Shown one piece after another: positions 45,579 through 52,472 of a stretch of 64,000 bases of DNA. Source of the DNA: Anaerophilus nitritigenes (GTDB lineage: Bacteria > Bacillota > Clostridia > Peptostreptococcales > Thermotaleaceae). Under the pieces are notes generated by a model, which did no database searches, was not told the origin of the DNA, and worked only from the letters and a program-made list of their open reading frames with translations. Positions within the stretch are counted from its first letter, which is position 1; every line of letters begins with the position of its first letter. The DNA lies in the NCBI RefSeq assembly GCF_004138215.1, contig NZ_RYYS01000032.1, forward strand, positions 1 to 64,000, written 5' to 3'. A program made the translations under genes and the position numbers.

Positions 45579-45918
45579 CGAGTAAGTCAGATGATCGCGG
45601 CTCATGCTATGCATGGACGAGGAAAGTCCGAGCTCCGTAGGGCAAGGGTGCTGGGTAATACCCAGTGGAGGTGACTCTAAGGAAAGTGCAACAGAAAGAA
45701 ACCGCCAATCTTTGTTGGTAAGGATGGAAAGGTGAGGTAAGAGCTCACCAGAGGCTAGGCGACTAGTCTGCTATGTAAACCCCACCCGGAGCAAGACCAA
45801 GTAGGGACAAAAAAGCGGCTGCCCGTCGCGTCCCGTGGTAGGTCGCTTGAGTCTACTGGCAACAGTAGACCTAGATAGATGATCATTTAATACAGAACTC
45901 GGCTTATAGACTTGCTCG
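45579..45918 (+). ncRNA. rnpB: RNase P RNA component
   Basis: Catalytic RNA that cuts the 5' leader from tRNA precursors. The ends pair: CGAGTAAGTC (45579-45588) with GACTTGCTCG (45909-45918), the P1 helix. Conserved core blocks are visible: GAGGAAAGTCC, ACAGAAA, GTAAACCCCACC, and ACAGAACTCGGCTTATA near the 3' end. About 340 nt. The exact ends are set from P1 and may differ by a few bases. A terminator follows at 45931. Confidence 0.97.
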
Positions 45919-45930
45919 ATTTTAAATGAT

Positions 45931-45962
45931 AAAAACACTCACTAAAAGTGAGTGTTTTTTTA
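45931..45962 (+). terminator. Terminator after rnpB
   Basis: AAAAACACTCACT, loop AAA, AGTGAGTGTTTTT, then more T. Confidence 0.88.
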
Positions 45963-46050
45963 TATAATTAAAAAAAGAGACCCTGTAATATTAGTAGGGC
46001 AACGGCAAAGAGTTTGCAACAGTATGTTATATAATTATTGATTTTAGATT

Positions 46051-46176
46051 GAATTAATAAAGGGATATGATGAATTTTATACTAGTGGAGACTTTTATAA
46101 TACAGAAGAAGAGCAAAGAAAATTACTAAATGTACTAGGACAAAATACTAATACATGTATAGATTGTTTGTATTGA
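46051..46176 (+). pseudogene. Probable gene remnant in the rnpB-GNAT gap
   Basis: In the 423-base gap 45919-46341 one frame reads 41 residues with protein-like composition: ELIKGYDEFYTSGDFYNTEE, then EQRKLLNVLGQNTNTCIDCL and a Tyr before TGA. There is no in-frame start codon or ribosome site, and a TAG lies two codons upstream. It looks like the decayed piece of a longer gene. I could not assign the parent family. The rest of the gap holds the rnpB terminator and the promoter of the next gene. Confidence 0.4.
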
Positions 46177-46238
46177 AGGATAGATTTATTTAGAACTGTT
46201 TAAATTTTATAAAAATTATAAAAAATGATATAACTATA

Positions 46239-46268
46239 TTGATTAATACAAGTTGTATGGGGTATAAT
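46239..46268 (+). promoter_or_regulatory. Promoter of the GNAT gene
   Basis: TTGATT (46239-46244), 18-base spacer, TATAAT (46263-46268), 73 bases before the ATG at 46342. Confidence 0.6.
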
Positions 46269-46341
46269 AAAAGAAACAACTCGTTAGATCGAATTAAGTA
46301 GTTAGATGATATTAGTTAAAATGCAAGAAGGAGGTATAGGT

Positions 46342-47064
46342 ATGGAATTGAAAAGAGGAATATTGAATAAACGTAATGGGGAGAATATGGTAAAGGATTC
46401 TTATATTATGAGATTGATTCATATAGAAGAATTAAAAGAAGTTGTTTTACTTCAAAATTTTGTGTATGAGAATCTTAGTAACAAGCAAATTTTATATACG
46501 GATTCATATGATGAAATGAGAACGGATATGGAATTAGGTGCTAAAGTTATTGGGATTTTTAATAGCAATAATCAGTTGATTGGCTATAGGTACATTGCTT
46601 TTCCTGGATTATCAAATAGAAACTTAGGAAATGATATTCATTTACCAGAAAGTGAGTTTGAAAAAGTAGTTCATTTAGAAACTACAGTAGTTCATCCTGA
46701 CTATAGAGGAAACAACTTACAAAGTATGACATTACAAGAGGTGATACGCTTAACAAAAAATCTAGGGTATAAGCATTTAATGTGTACAGTTTCTCCGTTT
46801 AATTTATTTAGTCTTTTTAATAATATGAAAAATGGTCTTAAGATTAAAGCGTTAAAAGAAAAATATCAAACGGGAAAAGATATAAATGATGGTTTATATA
46901 GATTTATTCTGCATAGAGAATTAGAACCAATAAAGACTATACAACCTATCCAAAGTTTTTCAGTATCATTAGATGATTTCAAAGCTCAAGAGTATTTAAT
47001 CAACGAGGGATTTATTGGGTTTTCATTATTTAAAGAAAATAAATTGCTTAATTATATAAGATAA
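46342..47064 (+). CDS. GNAT family N-acetyltransferase-like protein
   Basis: A 240-residue protein. The ATG at 46342 follows AAGGAGGTATAGG; 12 upstream codons of the frame are not needed. The central part shows a GNAT-like core: FNSNNQLIGYRYIAFP (strand before motif A), LETTVVHPDYRGNNLQSMTL with the V-x-P-x-Y-R-G-N-x-L acetyl-CoA motif (consensus R/Q-x-x-G-x-G/A, here R-G-N-N-L-Q), and MCTVSPFN. The substrate cannot be inferred. It stands alone with its own promoter in an accessory-like region. Confidence 0.8.
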   Translation: MELKRGILNKRNGENMVKDSYIMRLIHIEELKEVVLLQNFVYENLSNKQILYTDSYDEMRTDMELGAKVIGIFNSNNQLIGYRYIAFPGLSNRNLGNDIHLPESEFEKVVHLETTVVHPDYRGNNLQSMTLQEVIRLTKNLGYKHLMCTVSPFNLFSLFNNMKNGLKIKALKEKYQTGKDINDGLYRFILHRELEPIKTIQPIQSFSVSLDDFKAQEYLINEGFIGFSLFKENKLLNYIR

Positions 47065-47089
47065 ACAAAAAAATCTAGCGATGAGTAAA

Positions 47090-47130
47090 GATAAAAAACT
47101 AAAAAATAAAAATGTTTTTTTATTTTTATC
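47090..47130 (+). terminator. A/T hairpin after the GNAT gene
   Basis: GATAAAAA and TTTTTATC flank further A-run/T-run pairing (AAAAATAAAAA with TTTTTATTTTT). It is purely A/T, so it is a weak but plausible terminator. Confidence 0.5.
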
Positions 47131-47182
47131 TAGGGTATAAAAATAATATCAATTAAATACAAATTTCTAAAATAATAAGTAA

Positions 47183-47335
47183 TTGGGTTTGAAGGGGAGA
47201 ATATTTCTCTTTAAAACAAATCCAAGTATTTTAACTGTTAATAAAAAACAGTATTTGATTGATAAAGAAGGGAGGCAGATTCCAATAAATTACTGGAAAT
47301 TTGTCAAAAAAACAAAGAGAGTTAAAGGATTTTAA
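47183..47335 (+). CDS. Small unrecognised ORF (up to 50 aa) ending in a large hairpin
   Basis: In the 446-base gap 47065-47510 one frame is open from a TTG at 47183 to TAA at 47335. It reads protein-like: GRIFLFKTNPSILTVNKKQY, LIDKEGRQIPINYWKFVKKT, KRVKGF. The basic tail, aromatic content and D-K-E-G-R-Q-I-P phrase are unlike random A/T-rich translation. No ribosome site precedes the TTG; an AAGGGGAG lies just after it. It may be a small gene with an unusual start or the 3' end of a decayed one. Its last codons form one arm of the nested hairpin at 47314-47389. Confidence 0.4.
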   Translation: MGLKGRIFLFKTNPSILTVNKKQYLIDKEGRQIPINYWKFVKKTKRVKGF

Positions 47336-47391
47336 GGTTAGCAGATCATAATGACTGTAAAACCATTTTAAAATTCAATAACTCTCTTTTT
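47314..47391 (+). terminator. Large nested hairpin with T tract
   Basis: AAAGAGAGTTA (47314-47324) pairs with TAACTCTCTTT (47379-47389). Inside, GGATTTTAA pairs with TTAAAATTC (one mismatch), GGTT with AACC, CAG with CTG and TCAT with ATGA at the tip. A T run follows. The whole 76 bases fold as one branchless structure and probably terminate the small ORF. Confidence 0.6.
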
Positions 47392-47424
47392 ATATGATCA
47401 AAATATGAGTTTGTTTGACATGAA

Positions 47425-47453
47425 TTTACAATTTGGTTTTGAATATGTAAAGT
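47425..47453 (+). promoter_or_regulatory. Possible promoter of the FUSC-like gene
   Basis: TTTACA (47425-47430), 17-base spacer, TAAAGT (47448-47453) preceded by TG. Moderate match. Confidence 0.4.
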
Positions 47454-47510
47454 AGTTGTGATAAAATAACAGTATCTATAGGACGATCAATAGAAAGGCT
47501 GAAAAATTTC

Positions 47511-48002
47511 ATGGTAAAAATAGGTCTTCGCAATATAAAAACAGCAATTTCAGTGTATGTTTGCATTAGTATATTTCAAATATTAGGTAGACCCTATCCA
47601 TTTTATGCATGTATTGCAGCAGTAATCTGTACAAAATCATCTATTCATAATTCTTTTATAATAGGGGAAAATAGGATGATTGGAACGATCTTAGGAGGAG
47701 GGATAGGACTTTGTTTTTCCATGATCACAGACTCCACTCCTTTAATTTGTGGATTAGGGATTGTCTTGGTAATTTATTTATGTAATATATGTAAACAAAA
47801 TGATTCTGTAGGGATTGCATGTATAGTATTTTTAGCTATAATGACCAATTTAAAAGGTGTTCCATCTCAAGTGTATGCAATTAATAGGATTATAGATACT
47901 TTAATAGGAATTATAGTTGCTATTGCTATAAATAGTTGTTTGAAACTAGAAAAATTTGATAAAAATTACATAAGCATGAATAAAAAAAGATTATCTAAAT
48001 AA
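47511..48002 (+). CDS. Aromatic acid exporter (FUSC/ArAE) family membrane protein
   Basis: A 163-residue membrane protein similar to the N-terminal membrane half of FUSC/DUF939 transporters. It begins RNIKTAISVYVCISIFQILG, has YACIAAVICTKSSIHNSF, the typical RMIGTILGGGIGL block, and four to five membrane segments (about 8-25, 30-45, 57-72, 78-95, 100-145). The ending NRIIDTLIGIIVAIAIN is also typical of the family. The C-terminal soluble domain of longer members is absent. The ribosome site (GAAAGG) is 12 bases away and weak. Confidence 0.78.
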   Translation: MVKIGLRNIKTAISVYVCISIFQILGRPYPFYACIAAVICTKSSIHNSFIIGENRMIGTILGGGIGLCFSMITDSTPLICGLGIVLVIYLCNICKQNDSVGIACIVFLAIMTNLKGVPSQVYAINRIIDTLIGIIVAIAINSCLKLEKFDKNYISMNKKRLSK

Positions 48003-48011
48003 TAGTTATGT

Positions 48012-48040
48012 AAATCCAAGGTAGAATACCTTGGATTTTA
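48012..48040. terminator. Bidirectional terminator between convergent genes
   Basis: AAATCCAAGGTA, loop GAA, TACCTTGGATTT (12 bp). It lies between the plus-strand FUSC-like gene and the minus-strand Cys-rich gene. Confidence 0.75.
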
Positions 48041-48044
48041 TGCA

Positions 48045-49025
48045 TTAATCTTCACAATAGTTGTCTTCAGAAGCTTGCACTTGAGTTTCTTCTACTTGTT
48101 CTGCTGCATCTTGTCTGCATGGCTTTCTTTTATCATCGATTTGATTTGGGAATAATTGAGGGAATGTTGTACATATTGGAGATGTGTCTGCTTCAAGTAC
48201 AGGGAATCCTGTAGATAATACACAAAGTTGTACAGGAACAATAATTTTCTTTTCGCAAGTTACACATAAAGCGATAATTAAGTTTACACAAACTGCTCCA
48301 GTATTCGGATCTATACTAAAATCTCTTAAGATGCTATTGGTTGCAAGTCTAGTTTCGCAATCAATATTACAAAATTCAGTAAATCTTGGTAAAAATGCTG
48401 TATCAAATACAGATGGCATACATAATTCAAAGAAGTTTGTGAGTATAAGAGGAGAGCCATCTCTAGCAATAGGAACATTAGCTGTAAGTGTAATTGGACA
48501 TTGTTTATCACAGTTATCTGTATAGATTATATCAATTTCAATAACTACATTTCCAGTAATCTCTACATTTTGTGTTCCAAAAATAGGAGTTCCTTTAAAT
48601 TCATTATCACATGATTCTGTATTTGTATAAAGAATTTTTTCTGATTTTGTACCATCTGGGCCGATTACTTGTATAGGCTTTCCACATCCATCTTCAACAA
48701 AATCTGCTCCAGAAACAGTTGTAATAGGTTTTACCTTTAAATTTCTTTCATCATTTATATTTGCAGGATTAAAGAACTTTCTGCATCGAATATCTAATAC
48801 TCTTGTGATTCTTGAATTACTACCTAAATTAGGTTGAAGAGGTTGGCAAGAGATTGTTCTTAATCCTTGTAAATTAAATAGTGCAGCATCATAAACCTTT
48901 TGAACATATACAGGTTCAGCCACTACATTTCTAAGTGACCCATCAAAATGACATCCAGTAGTTGCAGTACAGCATTTATCACTAATAGCAAGACTTGCAG
49001 GTCTTGTATTACTATTACATCCCAT
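48045..49025 (-). CDS. Cysteine-rich protein, probable spore-surface component
   Basis: A 326-residue protein with 20 cysteines and no signal peptide or membrane segment. It opens MGCNSNTRPASLAISDKCC, has beta-strand-rich stretches such as VEITGNVVIEIDIIYTD and VNLIIALCVTCEKKIIVPVQ, and ends in an acidic tail. Many cysteines in a leaderless protein fit disulfide-crosslinked coat or exosporium proteins. A strong AAGGAGGTC site precedes the ATG. A sigma-K-like element lies upstream. Family not recognised; distant similarity to the strand pattern of SPOCS/DUF3794 domains is possible but unproven. Confidence 0.72.
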   Translation of the reverse strand: MGCNSNTRPASLAISDKCCTATTGCHFDGSLRNVVAEPVYVQKVYDAALFNLQGLRTISCQPLQPNLGSNSRITRVLDIRCRKFFNPANINDERNLKVKPITTVSGADFVEDGCGKPIQVIGPDGTKSEKILYTNTESCDNEFKGTPIFGTQNVEITGNVVIEIDIIYTDNCDKQCPITLTANVPIARDGSPLILTNFFELCMPSVFDTAFLPRFTEFCNIDCETRLATNSILRDFSIDPNTGAVCVNLIIALCVTCEKKIIVPVQLCVLSTGFPVLEADTSPICTTFPQLFPNQIDDKRKPCRQDAAEQVEETQVQASEDNYCED

Positions 49026-49070
49026 AGTTTTGACCTCCTTTTATATTTAGAGATTATCTTCTCTCAATGC

Positions 49071-49099
49071 TAGTATATTCATGACAAAAAAATTGTGTG
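49071..49099 (-). promoter_or_regulatory. Possible sigma-K-like promoter of the Cys-rich gene
   Basis: On the minus strand, CACA (49099-49096), 16-base spacer, AATATACTA (49079-49071), against the sigma-K pattern AC-N16/17-CATANNNTA (one mismatch in the -10). It would fit late mother-cell expression. Short motifs, so the call is tentative. Confidence 0.35.
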
Positions 49100-49200
49100 C
49101 CATTTCATGAAATAGATTTTGTCATATATTTCTTGTTTGTTAAATATGATAATAAAAGAAAAGTTGAAACTTATGAAATTTGTAATTAGGTGGTGAGAAT

Positions 49201-50262
49201 ATGCCATTTTCAAATCAAAAAAATATTTTAATGCATGATGGAGTGGGCAATTTATACAGTTTTCAAGAAGAAAAAGGAAAAATAATCTATACATATTTTG
49301 ATAAAAAAATAGGTGAATATAAAAAAGAAGTACTAATAGAAGATAGTAGTAAAGAATTTGATGCAGCTATGGATGAAAATGATTTATATGTGGTCTATCA
49401 AAATACAAAAGGTCATATTATACTTATGACTTTTAAAAAAGGAGTATGGTATGAAAATTCTTTAGGAGGAGATTTGAGTCTAAAAGTTTTGAATTTAAAC
49501 ATTGTACGATATAAAGGAAAAGTTCATATTTTTTATTGCGTCAAAGCAAGGGAAAATTCTATGTATTATAGAATTTATCATCATTATTATGATGATAAAG
49601 AATGGAGAAGCTTTATAGTAGAAGATATTGAAATTACAAAAATTTTAAATCCATTTCAATTCATAAGTCATGAAAATAAATTATTGATTGGTTTTTATCA
49701 GTCTATAAAAGGATATGACCAAATATTTATAAAAGAATTTGATATGCAAAAACAAGAGTGGAAACCTTCAATACAATTAACATGGTCTAGTTATGAAAAA
49801 TTATATTTAAATTTACTTATGATCCATAAAGATTTAATTCATATAACTTATTCAGCTTATATAGATGGAAACTTGATGATAAAGTATGAAAAATATAGAC
49901 TAGAACAAGATAAGGCTATTAAAAAGATTGAACATATTTTATCAAATCCTGCAAATTGTACTTATCCATTATTTGTAAAAGAAAAAGAAAAACTTTGGAC
50001 CGTTTGGACTGAATATGATCAAGTGGTTAGTAGTTTTTCTATAGATGAAGGAATTACATGGAGTGACCCTTATTTGTGGAAAGAGTCAAAGGGAATATTA
50101 TTTTTCCAATATAAATATTATACAAATTATAAAAAAATAAAAGATAATTATCAACTTTGTTATGCTTTTGGTAAAGCATATCCTGAATTTTCATTTATGG
50201 GATTTGGTCCTTTAAAAGAAGTTCAAAAAATTCCTGTAAAAAAAAAGAGGAGGTATCTGTGA
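49201..50262 (+). CDS. Beta-propeller-like protein of unknown function
   Basis: A 353-residue leaderless protein. About six repeats of roughly 45-55 residues recur, each with a hydrophobic strand then Y-x-x-Y or F-Y/W-x-E patterns: DLYVVYQNTKGHIILMTF, KVHIFYCVKARENSMYYRIY, KLLIGFYQSIKGYDQIFIKE, LIHITYSAYIDGNLMIKYEK and LWTVWTEYDQVVSSFSIDEG. The last contains an Asp-box (S-x-D-x-G-x-T-W, about 279-286), a sialidase-type propeller mark. The AGGTGGTGAG site supports the ATG. It is divergent from the Cys-rich gene and coupled to the coiled-coil gene downstream. No enzyme residues could be assigned. Confidence 0.75.
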   Translation: MPFSNQKNILMHDGVGNLYSFQEEKGKIIYTYFDKKIGEYKKEVLIEDSSKEFDAAMDENDLYVVYQNTKGHIILMTFKKGVWYENSLGGDLSLKVLNLNIVRYKGKVHIFYCVKARENSMYYRIYHHYYDDKEWRSFIVEDIEITKILNPFQFISHENKLLIGFYQSIKGYDQIFIKEFDMQKQEWKPSIQLTWSSYEKLYLNLLMIHKDLIHITYSAYIDGNLMIKYEKYRLEQDKAIKKIEHILSNPANCTYPLFVKEKEKLWTVWTEYDQVVSSFSIDEGITWSDPYLWKESKGILFFQYKYYTNYKKIKDNYQLCYAFGKAYPEFSFMGFGPLKEVQKIPVKKKRRYL

Positions 50263-50480
50263 TGGAATCTGAAGAAAAAATAAAAATAGAAGAAAAAGTA
50301 GAAAAAAAAGAAAAACAAAAGATAGAAGATGTATTCATAAAAGAAAATGAATTTAAAAAACTAAATGAAGAAATAAAAATACTTTCAGAAGAAATGAAAA
50401 AATTAGAAGAACTTCATGAAAGAGTTCATCATATCGAAGAATATTTAAGTAGAAGAAGAGGATTATTTGGAAGAAGATAA
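50262..50480 (+). CDS. Small coiled-coil protein
   Basis: A 72-residue, highly charged protein (MESEEKIKIEEKVEKKEKQK at the start), predicted as a continuous helix with heptads in 30-60 (LNEEIKILSEEMKKLEELHE). It ends in a basic RRRGLFGRR. The ATG overlaps the stop of the propeller gene by one base (TGATG), with GAGGAGGT upstream, so the two are translationally coupled and probably work together. Function unknown. A strong terminator follows. Confidence 0.7.
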   Translation: MESEEKIKIEEKVEKKEKQKIEDVFIKENEFKKLNEEIKILSEEMKKLEELHERVHHIEEYLSRRRGLFGRR

Positions 50481-50481
50481 T

Positions 50482-50517
50482 AGAAAAAACCTAGGTTTGA
50501 TAACCTAGGTTTTTTCT
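50482..50517. terminator. Bidirectional terminator shared with tRNA-Leu
   Basis: AGAAAAAACCTAGGTT, loop TGAT, AACCTAGGTTTTTTCT (16 bp, perfect). It ends the coiled-coil gene on the plus strand and the tRNA-Leu transcript on the minus strand. Confidence 0.9.
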
Positions 50518-50520
50518 AAT

Positions 50521-50607
50521 TGGTGCCGAAGGCGGGGGTCGAACCCGCACGATGTTGCCATCACTGGATTTTGAGTCCAGCGCGTCTGCCAATTCCACCA
50601 CTTCGGC
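50521..50607 (-). tRNA. tRNA-Leu (anticodon CAA)
   Basis: The minus strand reads GCCGAAGTGGTGGAATTGGC at the 5' end, a long variable arm, the T-arm GGGTTCGACCC, and acceptor CTTCGGC before A and the encoded CCA. The anticodon loop CTCAAAA gives CAA (50573-50571). It is 87 nt with CCA. A promoter lies at 50650-50622. Confidence 0.97.
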
Positions 50608-50621
50608 TTGTAACAAGAATT

Positions 50622-50650
50622 ATAATACCATATATATGTACAAAGTGCAA
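50622..50650 (-). promoter_or_regulatory. Promoter of tRNA-Leu(CAA)
   Basis: Minus strand: TTGCAC (50650-50645), 17-base spacer, TATTAT (50627-50622), 15 bases before the tRNA 5' end. Confidence 0.6.
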
Positions 50651-50798
50651 TAGAAAATCTTAAAAAATATTTTTAATAATAAAATCTTCCTTGAAGATAT
50701 AAAAGGATTATGGTAAACTAAATTGGTGATTAAGTTATATAAAATTGAAAAAAATATTATCATATATAGAAATTAACTATAAAAAGGATGGTGAAAAA

Positions 50799-51749
50799 AT
50801 GGATCCACTTACACATGGAGTAATTGGACTTGCAATATCTGCATTTAGCGGAGATCCTGTAAGTCTTACACATCCTATATCATTAGGATGTGCTATTGGA
50901 GCTATGTCTCCGGATATTGATATTATTGCGAAAGTAAAAGGTGATTATACCTACTTAAAACATCATAGAGGTATTTCTCATTCTTTACCATCTTTAATAG
51001 GACTTTCAATAATTATTACAATAGGATTATCTTTTTTCTTTCAATTTCAATTTTTACAAGTATTATTTTGGACATTTTTAGGGTGTTTATCTCATACAGT
51101 ATTTGATATTTTAAACTCTTATGGAGCAAAATTATTTATGCCTTTTACAAAGAAAAAATCTATGATAGGAATTTTGATGCTTTATGATCCTGTGATTACT
51201 TTATTATGTATATTGCTAATTTTTGTAAGAGAAAAGTCATTTGTTTTTTATAGCTTGATTGGAATTACTTTCTTCTTATATTTAGGATTTAGATATTGTA
51301 TGAAGATATATGCAAAAAAAATTGTAGAAAAATATTATCACAATGGATATAAGATTGTCGATATTAATATTTTGCCAGCACTTATGGCTTTTCACAAATG
51401 GGATTTCATTGTAAGTACTACTACCTATCATTTAGTAGGTCAAGTAAATTTTATCAATGGAAAGGTTTCAGAAAGAAAAAAATTTAAAAAACCTCAAGAT
51501 GAAGTAGTAAAAATGTTTCAACAAACAAATGTAGGGAAATATTTCAAAGAATTTACTCCTATTTATCATGTGATACAATTAGAAAAACAAGATAATATTA
51601 TATTAAAATCTATTGATTTAAGATATTATTTTAGAAATAATTTTATGCATCATGCTACTGTTATATATGATGATGAAAAAAATATAGTTGAATCTTTTTT
51701 TCATCCTTATCATCTTACAAAAAATATTCCAGTATTGGAAACAAGATAG
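50799..51749 (+). CDS. YdjM/DUF457 family membrane metal-dependent hydrolase
   Basis: Inner-membrane protein of the metal-dependent hydrolase (LexA-binding-associated) family. The ATG at 50799 follows AAAAGGATGGTG and gives 316 residues, starting MDPLTHGVIGLAIS. Conserved histidine and aspartate motifs: DPLTH near the start, SPDIDI at about 40-45, KHHRGISHSL, and LSHTVFDILNSYG. Four membrane segments lie in about 70-190. The C-terminal 120 residues form a soluble domain not seen in the shortest members. Substrate unknown. Confidence 0.88.
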   Translation: MDPLTHGVIGLAISAFSGDPVSLTHPISLGCAIGAMSPDIDIIAKVKGDYTYLKHHRGISHSLPSLIGLSIIITIGLSFFFQFQFLQVLFWTFLGCLSHTVFDILNSYGAKLFMPFTKKKSMIGILMLYDPVITLLCILLIFVREKSFVFYSLIGITFFLYLGFRYCMKIYAKKIVEKYYHNGYKIVDINILPALMAFHKWDFIVSTTTYHLVGQVNFINGKVSERKKFKKPQDEVVKMFQQTNVGKYFKEFTPIYHVIQLEKQDNIILKSIDLRYYFRNNFMHHATVIYDDEKNIVESFFHPYHLTKNIPVLETR

Positions 51750-51781
51750 AATCTACTGTGTAAGTAGGTTCTTTATTTTTT
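51748..51781 (+). terminator. Terminator after the YdjM-like gene
   Basis: AGAATCTACT, loop GTGTA, AGTAGGTTCT (one T-G pair), then TTATTTTTT. Confidence 0.8.
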
Positions 51782-51802
51782 AAAAAATAATCTGATAAAA
51801 CA

Positions 51803-51828
51803 TGAAACTTTTTATAAAAAGTTTCGTC
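51803..51828 (+). promoter_or_regulatory. ECF-type promoter of the sigma factor gene
   Basis: TGAAAC (51803-51808), exactly 16 bases, CGTC (51825-51828). This matches the ECF/sigma-W pattern TGAAAC-N16-CGTA/C. It lies 40 bases before the GTG start of the sigma gene, so the factor probably drives its own operon. The region is also a dyad (GAAACTTTTTA / TAAAAAGTTTC). Confidence 0.75.
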
Positions 51829-51867
51829 TTAAATATAGGGATTTTTATGAGGAAAGGAGGGAGCTTT

Positions 51868-52458
51868 GTGCAGGAGAAAAGCCTCATACATAAAAGTCAG
51901 CAAGGACATATAGAAAGCTTTGAAAACTTAATTAAAAATTACCAAAAACTTGCTTTTAATATTGCTTATAGAATGCTTGGAAATATAGAAGATGCAAAGG
52001 ATGCTACACAAGATGCTTTTTTAAAAGCATATAAAAATATTGATCAGTTTAAGGAGGAAAGTACTTTTTCTACTTGGCTTTATAAAATTGTTACAAATAC
52101 TTGTTTAGATGTATTAAGAAAGAAAAAGAAAATTAAAATTTATTCTTATGATCAGAATATAGAAACGGAAAAAGGGAAGGTTTTAAGAGAAATAGCAGAT
52201 GAAGAAAATACTCCAGAAAAAATCGTTGAAAAAAATGAAATTCAAAAACATATGCAACAAGCAATTGATTCTTTATCAGAGCATCATAGATCGGTAATCA
52301 TACTAAGAGATATTCAAGGGTTTTCATATGAAGAAATTGCAAAAATATTGAATTGTTCTAAAGGGACGGTTAAATCAAGGATCAATAGAGCAAGACAAGC
52401 TTTAAAGAAGATTATAAAGTCAGGGGAACTTTTTGATAAAGACTACGTCAAAATATAG
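51868..52458 (+). CDS. ECF-family RNA polymerase sigma factor
   Basis: Extracytoplasmic-function sigma factor similar to SigW/RpoE. The GTG at 51868 follows AAAGGAGGGAG and gives 196 residues, starting MQEKSLIHKSQQGH. Region 2 has FNIAYRMLGNIEDAKDATQD and FSTWLYKIVTNTCLDVLRKK; region 4 has HRSVIILRDIQGFSYEEIAK and GTVKSRINRARQALK. The cognate anti-sigma gene follows after 14 bases, and a sigma-W-like promoter lies upstream. It probably responds to envelope stress. Confidence 0.95.
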   Translation: MQEKSLIHKSQQGHIESFENLIKNYQKLAFNIAYRMLGNIEDAKDATQDAFLKAYKNIDQFKEESTFSTWLYKIVTNTCLDVLRKKKKIKIYSYDQNIETEKGKVLREIADEENTPEKIVEKNEIQKHMQQAIDSLSEHHRSVIILRDIQGFSYEEIAKILNCSKGTVKSRINRARQALKKIIKSGELFDKDYVKI

Positions 52459-52472
52459 GAAGGAGGGGTCAT

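Noticed and set aside
45975-46020. Possible small riboswitch-like structure after rnpB
   Set aside because: CCCTGTAATATTAGTAGGG can form a hairpin, but the conserved cores of c-di-GMP, preQ1, fluoride or guanidine riboswitches are not present.
48184-48525. A 113-residue plus-strand frame inside the Cys-rich gene
   Set aside because: The minus-strand gene has a strong ribosome site, a bidirectional terminator at its end and protein-like composition; the plus frame has none of these.
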